Origin: Breviolum minutum Mf 1.05b.01
Lineage: Eukaryota > Sar > Dinophyceae > Suessiales > Symbiodiniaceae
Direction of reading: 5' to 3'
Length of the DNA: 64,000 nt
Assembly (NCBI GenBank): GCA_000507305.1
Contig: DF239228.1
Location: 62,001-126,000 of the forward strand
Positions 1 to 13,797 of this stretch are shown here, piece after piece. The notes under the pieces are model-generated. The model saw nothing but the letters and a program-made list of their open reading frames with translations, was not told the origin of the DNA and made no database searches. The position numbers and the translations under genes are program-made. Positions within the stretch are counted from its first letter, which is position 1. Each line of letters opens with the position of its first letter.

Positions 1-142
1 CCTTAAATTTCACCATCCCCAAGGGAGAGTAGTCTTCCAACTATCATTTTTCAGGGGCTAAGTTAAACTTCTGGAGTGAAAACAATGTGCGAATTATTTC
101 TTTGAAGCATTTGTGAATCTTTCTAGAAATTGGAATACTCTT

Positions 143-237
143 GATGGAAGAAATCCTGCACCGCCTGGGATGTATAAAACCGTGTAAATAGTGGGATAAA
201 CTACCAACCTCAACTGGTGCAGGATTTCTGAACCATC
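143..237. repeat. Fold-back repeat with perfect 14-bp arms
   Basis: AGAAATCCTGCACC at 149-162 is the exact reverse complement of 216-229, with a 53-bp spacer. The match resumes outside the core (GATGG at 143-147 against CCATC at 233-237). The spacer contains GGGATGTATAAAACC. The structure fits a small MITE-like or fold-back element. No target-site duplication is clear, so the class is uncertain. Confidence 0.6.
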
Positions 238-297
238 AACAGTACCACCATCAACAGCTTCCTGGGCTTCCAAACCGAAATTCCAAGGAACGTGCAC

Positions 298-3200
298 CGC
301 CGGAGGTAGCCTCAGCTTTGTTGAAGTTGGTTGAAGTTTGGTAATTTACTCTCCCCAATTCCCCCTCCAAAAAAAGTGAACATCAAACTACAAGTCATTC
401 TTAACTTAGAACATGATAGAACTCTTGAGGACCAAAAAGCAATTACAACTGAAATATGCCATTTGCACCCAATCGCCAGCCATCGGAATGCATCCCAATG
501 ACTGGACGGAGGGTCCCACTGTTTCCCGTCTTCGTGGAGCTTTTAGAAGTTCCTGTCCCAGTTGAACAAACCTCGGCGCATGGAATGCCAAGCCCAAAGA
601 TGTGCAAGCAATAAAAAACTCGTGACACGATCATGACATGATAAGCATATCATATCCACCCAGTAACAGTCACCACCAGGATTATTCTGTTTTTAGTAGG
701 GAATCCCTATAAAGCCTATAAACCTTCAGTTGTGACTGTTGCTGGGCACGGGGGTAGACCGAAAACATAAGCATAACTTGCAAGACTCTTAGAGAAAGAA
801 AGGCATCATGTCAATCATGCCAAGTTATCACTTCTGAAGCCTGAGAACAGCAGTAAGCGTTCTCAACTTGGCGACCCTCCCCAGCTACGTCCGAGTCAAT
901 GCCAAGGCACGCAATAGACCCATCATTACCTTCACTGCGCAACTAAGAATCACATCAGTATAAATACGTAATTGTAATTTCACGAAAACATCGTTTGCAC
1001 TTAGCTGGACTGCCATGGTACATGTATCACACTCGTTTGCTGCAACAAGTGCCAGCGTCAGAGCCAGACCTTAGGTGGCGACAACACCCACACTGCTCTC
1101 ATGTCGAACAAGCCGTTGTCATGAATAACTTCTCTTGCAGCCACAGGGCGTAACAGCATGGCGGTGATTGAGACGGTTCAGAATCACAATCGCTGTTGAG
1201 CCAACATGCCCAGGTGGATGTTGGCAAGTTTTTGTGCAGCCCGTGCGAAAGCACCATGAGATGCTTCCAATGCTTCTGCACCAACAGAAGTCTGTGAAAG
1301 AATACCCTGAGAGAACCTACATAGATGATTCGGAAAGCTCCTACCCAAAAATTTCCAACAATCAGATCATGAACTGCAGAAGTCCCTGTTCCAATGCTCT
1401 CCAAAAAGAAAGGCACCCTTCATGATCATACAGCCAAACCCATCAAATCATCCATGTCTTATCTCCGACACACGGACTCAACGTGGTTGCATCCCATCCA
1501 AGGCCTGCATCATGAAAGGCCGAGGCCAAGGTCTCGGACAAGAGCCGTCGAAGCAAACAGCGACCTCGCTGTTTGTGACCATGGGAAGGTCTGTTTTTTT
1601 ATTGGGGGTGCAAGGTCAAGTAACCTTTCATGATGAATTGTTTGTTTGTTTTTTTTGTTCAGAGGTAAGTCACGGTAAGTGACGACAAACATGACTCGAC
1701 ATGGCATGACATCTGACATCTGCATGTGTGATAATAATATATAATAAATAATGTAAAGTAGATAGAATACGATTACAATGACAAGGAAATATCATCAAAT
1801 ACAATGTTGCAATGCAACAGTATAAAACAACGTATTACACCATACTATCAGAATGCAATGAAATCAAATAGTACGGAGTATTGTTCTTCCTGTGTGTGTG
1901 TGTATCAACTTTGACATCTTCCAAATTTGCCCAAAATCATCCGAAATGACATAGATCAATCCACTGAAGACTCTATCCGCTTTGGCGTCCTGTACTGGCT
2001 GGTGAATACCGATTCCTATATTGGACTGTACTCCCATTATACAGAGAGGGTCAGTGTACACTTATCCTCCCATATTCATCAACCAACTAAGGGCCTTTCT
2101 TTCGTAGCTCAGCTATGGATTCAATGACAACTTTCCTGAGGACTCCACCAAGCCGTGCCCAGGAAGTCTCTCTTTGCTGCGGTGGCATAGAGGCCCACAC
2201 CTGTCTCTGCATGGCAGCCGGGAACGGGAACATGCCGGGGAGAAAACATATCATGGTCAATGGAAAAAGAAAAGATGCATGCTATGATGCTTACTGTATA
2301 TAGAAAGTTTAGCGAGTGATTCTTGGACTATCATGAACTATAAAGATAAATGCCATTCCAAAAGATCCCTGGAAGATAAGAAACTTCCTGGTCCAAACCG
2401 CCTCTGCCAAGGGCAATATTGCTGGACGTGCAGGCTCCTGAAGCAAACCCAAAATAATGGGGACTCAAAACTCGTAAAAGTGTCCAATCAAGTGCTATTT
2501 TTCACTATTGAATACCGGAGAGTTTTGCTTCATTGTGGGTTAGCACTACTGAGACTTGCAAAATGCAGATTCATCAACATGGCATAGGAACCAGCCGTTA
2601 GAAAGAAAACTATACCTGACCTTCAAACAGGTTCTACTGCCATCTTGGTGATTTCGTGCTACTTTACACCTTAATCAAATCGCTTGAATCCTCCCTTGAC
2701 TCCATCAGTTTCCTGCAATCTTGCTGCATAACCCTGGAAGAGCATCACCTGCAATCATTGCGAAACATCCCAAGTAAATGCAATGATTCGATGACAAAAA
2801 AGGTGCAGTTTTATAGCAAGACAAAGACGAACTACTATAAGCTGATTTGGTTGTGAGACCGAAATGCTTATGAAGTGGGCTAGCACCTCCACTCGGGATG
2901 CCAGGAAGGCAGCAAAAGGAAAGTGGCTCCCCCATTGTCTCAACCAGATCGCCTTCACAAGCCGTGAAACGTAGAGAAAATGATATAGAACATGATCAAA
3001 CGTAAAACTTGATTGGTGCTCGTTATGTTGGAGAGTTGCTTTCTTTTTTACCAACATTAAATGCAACATCCAGTGCCAGCATGAACGAACCTTTTCAGAA
3101 AAGTGTTTTCTTCCTCTCGTTTTCACGCAGGCTGCCTCTGTCCATGGTGTGCATTGCATTTTGACGCTGGGCTCCTCCTCAAGAAACCTGACCGACACTA

Positions 3201-6200
3201 GTGGAAAACCACTGGGTTCCAAGGCCTTTCCATTAGCTGGCATGATCATAAAACACCCACCTTCCAAAGGAAATCACATCCATAAGCTTAATGAAGGCCT
3301 GCAAACAGTTGCAGCAGAAGTACCAACAAAGGGAGAAGTATCGACAAAGACTTAAAAACTTGTTGTGCTTCAATCCTATGGATTGGTACTCTGGAGCTCT
3401 GCTCCCCCAACCTGGCTGTCAGACAGCAAATCAGGTGAAGGCATGATGGCACCCCAGTCGATGGCCTGGCACCATGACTAGCATCTCTTGAGCATCCCTC
3501 AAACAAAAAGATGGATAAAAATGGCACTGCCAACCGCTGTTTGCAGTGTTCCATATCTCATGATCCGAAATTTCGAAACGACCATCACCCCAACATACTG
3601 CAACCTGTTGAATCTTCACAGGCTTTTTGGGCACCCCAACCACGGCAGAGCAGAGTTCTACCCGAAGATGGCGACACAACTCTCGGGCAGCTTCTCCTCA
3701 ACAACTCACCCCAAGGGCCCCAGATGCTTCTCAGCATCTTTCGACGTCGATCTGAGGGCTCCGGACGAAAGGCAGTCGTAGCTGGTGGCGCCAAGACTTC
3801 CTGGGATGGGATTTTCATGAGGAAAAAACCGGTTTGTTGGAAAGAAAATCAGAAAAGCTGGACTTGTAATTCACTGAACAAGGTCAATGTGACAATGTGC
3901 CATGAGGACACCGAGAGATGTCGTTCCAACATTGGATTTGGCTTCGGGAATCAATTTTCAAGACCAATCCTCATTGACCAATAGCACTAAGGTCCAAACA
4001 CCATCTGGCAACCTGCAATGATTTTCCATGGTTCCATCATAGATTTCCGCAGCATGTTTCCTTTCCCCCACGGTTTGATTTTTTAATTTCTTCCACGTTT
4101 CCACGTTGAGAATGCAAGAAGTCCAGCTAACCAGGGATGAATGGTATCTCCACGCCTGTGAGGTCGCCGATAGTGAACCTTCACCTCTCTGCTCTGACGT
4201 GTGGTTTGCCGGCGGCCTTACATCTCACAGTCTCCAAACATGAAGCAAGTTGATGTTGAAGCTAAACTCCGTTTGAAATCTTTAAAATCAAGGCAACTTA
4301 TTCAACTCATGACTCATTATCACCAAAGTGTTTCAAGGTTTGAAAGGTTTTTCTAACTGACAGCCCTCCACATCTGGCTGCCCCAGCTGTTCGGAGCAAC
4401 AGGTTTCAAGGTCACCTGCTGTCCCAGTTCCCACTGCGCATGCAGTTGCAGCATCAATTGTGTTAAAAGAGTCCAGGGTCAATGGTCTAGTATCACATAC
4501 CTTGGTGGATCTGATCTATCATGCTCCGCTTCATCAACTTCAAGATGCTAAGAAGTCCGCCTTGAAATGGCCCTCATGGCCCTTTGAACCACCTCAATTG
4601 GCCAAGGTAGCCGAACAAACAAAAGCTGTGAATTCTGCTTCGCAAATCCTTGTTGCAATACGTGTGGTATTTGTTTTTGAGGAAGTCTTTGCATCAGCCT
4701 TTCAATCAGGTCGTTTAGGAAACCCATGCAATATCGAATCTTTTTGATTCCTGCCTCCACTGGCGAGGTGGCGACTCATCTTCAGCACCGCCTGCACCCA
4801 ACCTTAGTGGCTTTGGTTGAGGTCATCAGATACTGAAACAAATCCAAGGGGTATACTGATATACCACCATGTCATCATGTCACCCATTGAGTTGCAGTGC
4901 CTTCTTCATTGCAGCTGAGGATGGCCAGGCGTTCCTCCACCTGAAAGAGTGAATTTCTGGGGTAGAGAAGGTGATCGAGCAGAAGACGCAATGTGGGATG
5001 AACCCGGGAACAATTCAACAAGTAGTTGCACAAGTCCACAGTAACTCTCGCAAAAAAAGTTGCTGGTTTAGGCTGCGGGCTGATAAAGAAGTGAACCACC
5101 CGAGCACCTATCAGCGCTAAAAACAGATGCAAAAACAGAAAAGTCAGACTTCGCAAGAAAATTCCATGACATTATGGCATTGCAGGAGGCTTCGAAGGTT
5201 TCACTCTGTTTACCATGAGCTGATATCGAGCCTCACTCCTCCGTGAGCCAAGTGTTTTTCTCTTGGCTGAAGGCCTGCCAAAAAGCCGGCACGCAAGGAT
5301 ATCCGACCCCTCCCAAAGGAGCATCCCTGTGGCAGGAGCCAACAGGAAATGCTCCGGTCTGGCTCTGATCATACTTTGTTTTGTTGGCTTCGGCTCAAAG
5401 CATTTCTTGCTCCCAGCCATTCCAACGGCAACCTTTCCGCAACCCTTCATACTTTGGGCCGAGCGCCGTTCCATCCAGCGCACCCAAACACACGGTTTTG
5501 GGACTCAAAGGACCTCTTGGCTGGCAACCTCGTGTGTGATTCGTGTCCGCGCGCGACCTGTTGGAATTCGAGTGTGCCACTCGATCCCCGAAGATCAGTC
5601 GCGATGCATCCCCATTTTTACGACTCGATCAAACTTTGAATGAAACACCGTATTTTAGCAGGTGTGTTTATTTATGTTTACTGCATGAATCACGCCTAGA
5701 CCTCGTGTATTCCACGTAACGGGCAATGTGTGTTTGTGTGTGTGCATGCATCTGTGACTATTCTCTTGCCTTCCCATGCTTACTCTGTAATGTGTCCCGC
5801 CTTTGCTCCCACCTGCTGGCTTGCACTGTTTCCATAATTTGCATTTGACCAACTTGTTCCACCTGTGTACCTTAACCTGAAGGTGCAATTGCTGTCTTGC
5901 CATGTACCCAAAAAACAACAACAAAGCACCTTGTGACAAAGTAGACTTGTTCAATCTGCAACCGGTTACCGGTCGGGGTACACATGTTGCCCGCCGGCGG
6001 AAAACCCAGGCCCAAAGGTGGTCGAACTTTCCCGGGAAAAACCCAGAAGCACCAAGGATGAGGTTGCAAAAAGCTCTCTGATTGGTCTTAGCGTGTGGTT
6101 CTCTAGACCTCTGTACCGTACACTAAGATCTGTTGCTTAGCTCCTGGAATCTGGGCGAGAGCAAATTGTGCCAACACAAGCAACGGGTCGCAGCGGTCTG

Positions 6201-8882
6201 CTTTCTTAGGTGCAGCAGTTGTCCATGAGTCGTCCTCCAGGAAGACTCCGGTTGCTCATAGCTCCCTTTTTGCCTTTGCATGATCTTCCAAAACCTTCTC
6301 CTGTAATGTCCGTTGTAATCCAGGTGGCACGAGCGACAAATTTGCATCCATGTTTCCCCTCATTGCGTGTTCAAATTGTGTGTAGATATTGGCGTGTCAT
6401 GTGCCAAAGACAATGGCTGACAATATCCTCCAATACAGCTGCAGGATAATTGACGACAAAACTATACACTGAGACTGCACCAAAGGATGCAGTAATCGGA
6501 GCCAACGAAATTTCGCAAGGGCTCAAATCTGCAGCAAGCGAAGCACTGCAGCAACCAAACACAATGCGCATTATGCATTCTATGGTTCTAATGGATGCTT
6601 TCATGTTGGTCGTACATGATGTCGTTTAGTGAAACCGCATTTTGCTGGCTCCTTTGTGTTAGCCTATCTGTCGACCGACTGAGCTGCTACTAACAAAAAG
6701 GCATGCTAAAATCGCATCTCAGGAAAGTAGGGCCAAATTCGAAGGACCACATGAGGATGAAAGCAAGCAGACATCTACAGAGAAGTCCAGAGGCAAACCC
6801 GCAACCAAACTGGGCATTCTGGAACAATTGCAAAGCCAAGTGGGCAAGACAATGACGAGAGATCATGGATTCTCAACCGATCACAGAGGCCCTGTGCAGT
6901 CATAGCTGCAAACTGTCCAACCAAAAGTCTCTTCTCATCCGTGATAGGTGAAAAGCAAATTCGGCCAGCCAGCGGTACACATCGATTTTCGGGTGAAACT
7001 ATGTACCTTCCCTCCAAAACCCCCGCAAAGTCCCAAAAGATCCACGAAGAACTCACGGCCTGCCTAAGCTGGCGGCTGAAGAAGAGCGCATGATCTCCCA
7101 ACACATTGAGCAGCTGCCTCGCGTTTAGTCCACAGCTTCGTATTTGGTGCAAGGGAAAGACTGTTGTTAGTTTGTGTGACTTTGTCTGGACAAGAAAGTT
7201 GCTTCCGGATTGTCCTAATCAGGTTACATCAAGGTTCTTGGGTGTCAGTTTTTGCTTGAAACCATCTAAGATCTGACCACAGTATGAATGAATAAAAATA
7301 CATACATAATCAGCTTAAGACAACCCTCTTTTTCCATCAAATTGAGTCTAAAGTCTAAACTGAGAGGAGGGAATTCAATCCGCAGCATCCGCTCCTGAAA
7401 TTGGCTTCAGCTTTGAGCTTCTTCGCAAGCTGCAGCTGCGCTTCTGTGAGGTCCTCAGCTTCTCTCAGAGCGTTCGGAACCTTCGGTGGCTAAACCTTCC
7501 CCAAAAATAACCTCCAAACATCCAGTCTTAGTATTTGTCTTGCAAGACTCTTACCATGTCATCTTGGGGTACCTGAGTTTTGGATGTGTAAAAAGGAAAA
7601 ACAGTTTCCGGTACCGAAGGATGGTCCACCGTTCTCAGAATTCACAGGTAATTCACAGCTTCTGTTGTCTTCTACGTCATTGAGGTCCCAAACATACTCA
7701 ATGAGGAAGTCTTCAAAGTCCATGGATTCATGGCAATGACAACCCAGATTTCTTGTAGTCCAAAGAGTGATCAAATCTTTTCAACGCTTCGGTTCAAGCT
7801 CTTGATTTTTCAAACAAATGAACCGGGAAATGAAGAGACCTCTGCTGGTCAGTTTGCCAAGTTTGAAAAGCTGTGGTCATGATTCGCGGCTGCACGACGA
7901 TCTTAAAGCATGATTTTCTCACCTACATGCTACAATGCATTGTCCATATTGCTGCGCTCAGGTAGTCTTCACATCAGCTGTCCATTTTCCAGCGTATCAC
8001 GTTTTTCCAGCTGAATCTGATGATAGAAAGTTGTTTGTTTTTAAGCACAAGTTTAAGTTGAAAAGCTTGAAAACTTCAAAAAACAAAGTTCAACAGTTCA
8101 AACAAAAAGGAGACGCTGACATGACATCTTTTCTACTTGCAACTCATCGTCAGGAGGACTCGTCCCGTCACTGACTCAAGGACAGTAGTGGTAGTAGTGG
8201 TAGCAGTAGGATTAGTAGCACATCAGACTTTCAACTTCAGAATTGAAGCGTGTCAACTCAAAATGTGAGGTACCTTGAAGTCTATCTGTTTCCTTAGCAA
8301 AATACACAAAATATAACAAATTTGGAGGCTCTGTAAGTTTGAACGCCAAATCCTGTCAGCCAAACAAGATCTTTGTCGTTATTGTTGCGGATTCATTATC
8401 AACTGAAATGCGTGTGGTCAAAACAACCTTTTATTGTTTTTCCATGCAACTAACTGCTCCAAAACCTGAAGGAAAGAACATAAAGATTTTTTTTGGGGAA
8501 TCATTTACCCCTGACGTTTTTGTTGAAGGTTGGCAAGTTAAATCTCCATGATGTGCCGACTCCTTTACAAACTGCCCATCTTTGAGTTCCATGTTATTTT
8601 TTAGGTTGATGAATTCAGGGATTCCCTTTGAATCCTTCACGATTCATCATCCCGAACGGCAGATCTCGAGTCATCCTTTAAAAAACAAAAATCAACAAAA
8701 AATTGTTTGACCAAAAAAAGTGCCACAAGAAACATGCACATCACACAGGTAAAACTTACACATAGAATCCAAACCTTCGATCTTTGTCCCTCACTAGCAG
8801 AAATGGTGATGTTCGTCTATCAACTCAAACTCGGTGAATCACGTTTCACCTCCAAGACCACCTGACGCATCAGCATAGTTGC
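298..8882. other. No gene recognised
   Basis: The open frames here are short, mutually overlapping and show no recognisable domain. A minus-strand open stretch at 6775-7152 (about 117 codons without a usable internal Met) has coding-like composition and could be an exon, but I cannot name it or join it to another exon. A short GTA/GTG trinucleotide run lies at about 8188-8220. I see no RNA gene. Confidence 0.5.
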
Positions 8883-11800
8883 CTATTGTTTCGTCATCCA
8901 AGAAAGTATACAAAAGGATATCGATGGACTCATGACATACCAATTTATCGTGGTACATGGGGCCATGCCAGCGGTGGTACCCCTCGCAATGGGATTGCGT
9001 CCATCTCCATTTTCCAATATGCCTCGTTCCATGAAGAACATTGATCCTAGTTTATCTTCGGTCCAACTGGCCTTGAATATAATGTCGATCTTTAGAATCA
9101 ATTCGGTGTAAGTGCACGCTACCCGGTATAGATGAGCAATCACCAACGCCAAAACGACAACCCAAGGCAAAGATCCAAAAACAAACAAAACACCAAAATA
9201 TCGCACACCGGGGAATGGAAACCTATGCGAAACAAGTGAAACACCCTCTTCCACGTCCATAAAAGGCAGGCCAACGCGGCAAAAGTCCATCAAGCACTGC
9301 AAGACTGGTCCCGAGTACCAACCAAAAACACCACAAAAATATCTCCTCGAAAAATATCGTGGGAAAAGATTAAAACAATGCGACGGCCCTTCTCCCACGC
9401 TTAGTGGACGTGGTTCACCATTGCTGTTGCTAACCGTTCCGTTATCCAAAACAGTGCCAATTCTTGGTGCAAAAGCAGGCTGCTGCCTCCAATGCTCCGT
9501 TCTGGTGCTGCAGTACCCGCAACTGCGAAGATTTCTTGGCACTTGTGGGTGCTGCAGCACAAGATCTCCATCAGCCAAAAGTGCATCTGCAATCTTTCCT
9601 GGGAGCGCAGGGAGAACAAGTTGGCAGGTATATTTCTTCTTTGCAGTAGTGTTACCAAATCCACCATTTTTCCACCGCAAACCGAACAAATGTCTACGCC
9701 GCTCTCGACCTCCAAAATCTTGACATATTATCAAACGTATCTGATTTACCACTCATTTGGTTAAGGGACCAATGGAGCAAAAACAAATAAATACACGCAA
9801 AACCCCCACAACCAAAAAAAATAAACAAAAACACCAGGGCTGCACGTCAAATGCAAAAGCAATGAAACGGGGTCAAACATGCTGCTCAACAAAAATTGTT
9901 TCACGATGCTTCCTCGCACAAATTGCAGGCACCCACTATCCAAGGACTTTTTGTTTGGCTCTCATGCCATACGGATCTTGTCAAAGCTGGCTGTCACTAG
10001 GTCAGAACTCATCTACAAGTGGCAGCTTCGGAGACTAACACCACCAATCCACAAACACTTTTTTTTGCCGTATGCTGTTTGAGTGCCGCGAGGGTCTTGG
10101 ACAGTTCGTCTTCAGTCAGCGTGCCAAACAAATTACAAAAACATTCAACACATTAAGGCAAACAAATCAAGCAGCAGCGAATGAAAAACAAATAGGGTTC
10201 ACGGTCGAGTGCGTCAAGGACAGACAATCCGGAACCTTTGTCGATGAAAGTGCACCGTACCAAAATGTCGCACTGAGAATCATTGGGTCCACCCGTGAAG
10301 TGCAACGATAGTGGTGATCAGCGCCATCAACTTCACTAGTAACCCAAAACCAGGACAACAGTTCGAACCAAAAACTTCGGGTGAAACACACTGCATCGTG
10401 CCTGAAGTTGGAGACTCAGATTCCTCTGGTCACTGTCCGCCGATCAATGCGAGGCCCAGCCAGGCACTGGAAGAGGATGAAAGAAAGGCATGAAACCAGA
10501 GGCCTAGATAGTCGGTCATCTGAACTCTTAGTGTGTTGAAGAGTAAGCCTGCAGTAAGTATGCAAAAGGTTCTGGATGCTGTAAAACACAGAAAACAACA
10601 TGAAACAAAACCCAAATCAAAACAGAAAAGAGCGAAAGCATCCAGAGAGCTAGGTGAAACGTAAAATGGGGTGAAACAGACTTAATATGCCTCTCAGCTC
10701 GGTACTACCTGTAGATGTAGACTCAACAGAAACAAAGTTAACATCTGCGAGAACAGTTCAAAGCCAACACTTGCAGAACTTCAATGGTCTTGCTGGAACT
10801 TTTTTTTCCACTGTTGCCGATCTAGCTCCAGGCACTGTCGGTCAAAGAGGCTCTTAATGTCAAAGAGTACCTGCAAGAATTCGCAAAAGACCCGGGTACC
10901 TTTAGCGCCAAACCAAAACAAAACAAACAAACACAAACCCAAACACAGCACAACGAGCAAGCCAACAAAGGTACCCAGATATCTAGGTGAAAAGGAATGA
11001 AACCGACACGATCAACAACTCTGCACTCAGCCCATCTCTTCCGTGAAATAGCCTCCCTTCCCAGGTCTCATAAGTCTTCGCAGAAAGCAGGATAGCTGTT
11101 TATTTCACCTTTCGATGACATTACCCTGGTAAGATGTAGAACAGTTGGCCCCAGTCAAGCAGTATGGCAAAGAACCATTGCTTGTTGGTCAAGAATCCAT
11201 ACTCCTAGTCATCAAGGAGCAAGACCCATAGAGAAATGCCCGTATAGTATACACATCTTGCTGAATCATCCCGTATACCACTCAATGTATCCCATAGACT
11301 AGCGGGCCGCACCATTGCCTACTCCACAACACCACAGGCCTCTTTATTGGCGTCTTATAGGATCGTCTCGCACATCCGGGACTTTGCGTCGAAGGACTCC
11401 TTGCTTTGTGTGCCTGATGTGCAATCCATACCCAAGCAGCATCCAAGTCCAACTTTTCCAAGTGAGGGAGTAGTGCCAGCCAGGGAGGGTACGTGTCCCG
11501 GGCCGTTCGCCCTTCAGTCAGCTGGAACTACCGCAACGGATAGATCCAATTAAGGAAACAAAAACGTTCATCATCAATGGCCAAACCAAAGAAAGAATAA
11601 ACCAAACAAATCAACAAACAAATTAATTCTCCGAGGTCGAGTGAGTCAAAGACAAAAAACCATTCCGGAATCAAGTCATCAACGGTGCACAAGAAAAGGA
11701 GGAAGATCGGCAGCCATGCGGTTCAAGATACCTGTGTTCGATCGTTGGAAAGGAAGCACCGATGACTTTGTTTTGAGCTTATGCTGTGCGGCTCCAAGGC

Positions 11801-12898
11801 TCTGACGGTCATCTAAACGTCTGTGGTCAGAAGAAGCCCATTTGGCTCTGGGCAAATGCCATGCAAAAACTTGGATGCCATCCAACCCAACAGAAACCGA
11901 CAGCAACAAACCGAACCAACGCCAAACCAAAAACCTAAGATGCACCCAGGTGAGAATGTGAAAAAGTGAAACGTCGACGCCCGCGGAGAGATACATGCAG
12001 CAATGAAAAATGATATAGGTCCAGCCAAGATGGTGGTTATCCAGAAGGGAAAATTGTAAGGGATTCCAGGTCCGCAGACCGCAGTACAAATCCAAAAAAG
12101 AGGATGTACGAAAGGTTCTGTAAAGTTAACCAAGGTCCTACAAAGATGGCGAAGTCTCACTCACAGAAAACTGAGACAAGAACACTCTTCTCAAAGAAGA
12201 ATGCACTCTCTCAAAGGCACTGGAGCTATGGCGGTTCTGGTTCTCTCTCAACTTCAGAGTGATTGGCAGGCTTGACATGCAGAGGAGTCTGGTTATCTTC
12301 TTGCTTGCTCAATTCTGTTGGGTTCCAAACAAGCTGAATACCACCAAGGCTCACATAAGTTGCAATACCTCCTACTCATTTGGCCTGGTGACGATAGTAG
12401 TCAAAGTTCCAGTCAACTAAAAGGACGAGAGGTCCAACAGGTGCTCAAGTGGGAGAACCTCTGGCACGACCTTTTTGTTCCTACCTGAAGAGTAGCAGGT
12501 ACCGGGGTGTCCGATTCCCCAAACAACGTCAGGGTCTGGATCCTTGACTACAGTGGACTTGAGCTTGATTCTCTTCCATGGTTCTCTTATTCTGGGCTTC
12601 ATGCAGCGTGACAATAATAACTGACTTTTCGGGAATCGATGAATCTGGCAAGGGATCTTTCCCTGGAATGCGTCATCCTTCCACACGTGGGTGAACCAAC
12701 CCATCTTACCTTGTCAACGGCTGGGATGTATGCAGGGAAACTCTTTGCTGCAATGGGCAACTACGGGTACAAACCTATTTGCGGAATACTTCTATGTCGT
12801 CGTGAGAGTACTGAGGTCCGGAGGGTTTTTACTTAGTTCTGAAGTGTAGTTTCTGTGAAAACCACGTAAGGAGATTACGGACCTTTTTCACTGTCGTT
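8883..12898. other. A/C-rich low-complexity region without a recognised gene
   Basis: The plus strand is full of short runs built from AAAC, CAAA and GTGAAAC (for example about 9775-9840, 10912-10950 and 11575-11630). A 289-codon minus-strand open frame at 8883-9752 shows no family motif and its composition follows the low-complexity background. A similar texture reappears at about 21.4-21.7 kb on the other side of the copia element, which suggests the element split a pre-existing region. Confidence 0.45.
11495..11523. repeat. Short dispersed hairpin motif (copy 1)
   Basis: The core GTCCCGGGC, a variable loop, CGCCCT, then CAGTCAGC is shared with three sites at 21195-21579. GGGC and GCCC can form a 4-5 bp stem, and the loop bases are the part that varies between copies. 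Its function is unknown. Confidence 0.5.
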
Positions 12899-12916
12899 CT
12901 TGAGCCTTGAGCCAAA
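12899..12916 (-). other. Probable relic of a dinoflagellate spliced leader, truncated and doubled
   Basis: Read on the minus strand the site is TTTGGCTCAAG followed directly by GCTCAAG. These match the last 11 and last 7 nucleotides of the dinoflagellate spliced leader, which ends in TTTTGGCTCAAG. Known dinoflagellate retrocopies of trans-spliced mRNAs keep tandem truncated leaders like this. No clear retrogene follows downstream on the minus strand, so a chance match or a local tandem duplication remains possible. Confidence 0.45.
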
Positions 12917-13556
12917 CATCCACACATTTAGTGCGCTCAGTGAAACTCTTCCAGACTTCCTCAAGTCTAAGCTTTGCTAAACTCAGCAAACTCTCTTCTA
13001 AACACGGCAGTCTAAAACAGAACCTAAACTGGTTCTCTTCAAAGCAAACACAGTGGCTGTCTATTCTCTCCAAAAACAAACAAAACAAAGAAACACCAGG
13101 TCAGCACTCCCTAACTCCATCATCAAGGAGATCTACACCTACTAGACCTAACTTTCACACCCCTTCTTGTAGATCGGACAAAGAAGCTAAGCTCTGGGCT
13201 TTCCAATCTAAGATCCAAACCATTCTAAGATACGGGCTACTAGGTTCCAGACTCTTTCAACCTGTTGTTTGTGGTTTTATACCCATCAGACTTTCATGTT
13301 CTTTCACAGAGAAACTAGTTCTCTCAATGTGAACAAGTTTAATGTCATCATCTGGGTATTAGTTGTTTGCTTGTTCTCCATGCAACAACATGACACGACA
13401 TCTGCTACATGAAACCTGCAAGACAACTTCTGACATGACATGAAATCTCATGCAACTTCATCTGGAAAGGCAAATCATGATCCATGACATCAGAATGAAA
13501 TCATCTGCCTATCTGACAACCCTGTCTTCAAACAACCAAGATGCATGGGGAAGGAA
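12917..13556. other. Flank of the copia element; no gene recognised
   Basis: A plus-strand open frame (12907-13332) lacks domain features and is rich in Ser, Lys and Gln from low-complexity DNA. The position, downstream of the last frame of the minus-strand copia element, is where a 3' LTR would be expected. No second copy on the truncated side is available to define an LTR. Confidence 0.35.
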
Positions 13557-13682
13557 ACTCTCGCGAAATTTTCCAAACCCTAAACCCTAAACCCTAAACC
13601 CAAAGGTCTCCAGATTTTTGGATTCTCGGTTCCTGAGAGGGCCACTATCGCGAATTTTCAAAATCCTAAACCCTAAACTCCC
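13557..13682. repeat. Interstitial telomere-like repeats within a direct repeat
   Basis: AAACCCT is repeated three times plus AAACCC at 13575-13601, which is the complement of TTTAGGG. A shorter related tract (CCTAAACCCTAAAC) lies at 13666-13679. Each tract follows a similar leader: ACTCTCGCGAAATTTTCC at 13557 and ACTATCGCGAATTTTCA at 13645. The tract and its leader therefore appear to have been duplicated together, with a spacing of about 88 bp. Confidence 0.7.
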
Positions 13683-13797
13683 AGTTATCAAAGTTGCATG
13701 CAACTCTCAACTCTTGAAATCTTCATCTTCAAGTCATGCAACATTGAATGCATCTTTTTCATATCTTCCTCAAAGCCTTCAACTCACCTGGAAACTC

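Noticed and set aside
8883-9752. 289-codon minus-strand open frame
   Set aside because: No motif, amino-acid content follows the local low-complexity DNA, and other frames over the same bases are nearly as open.
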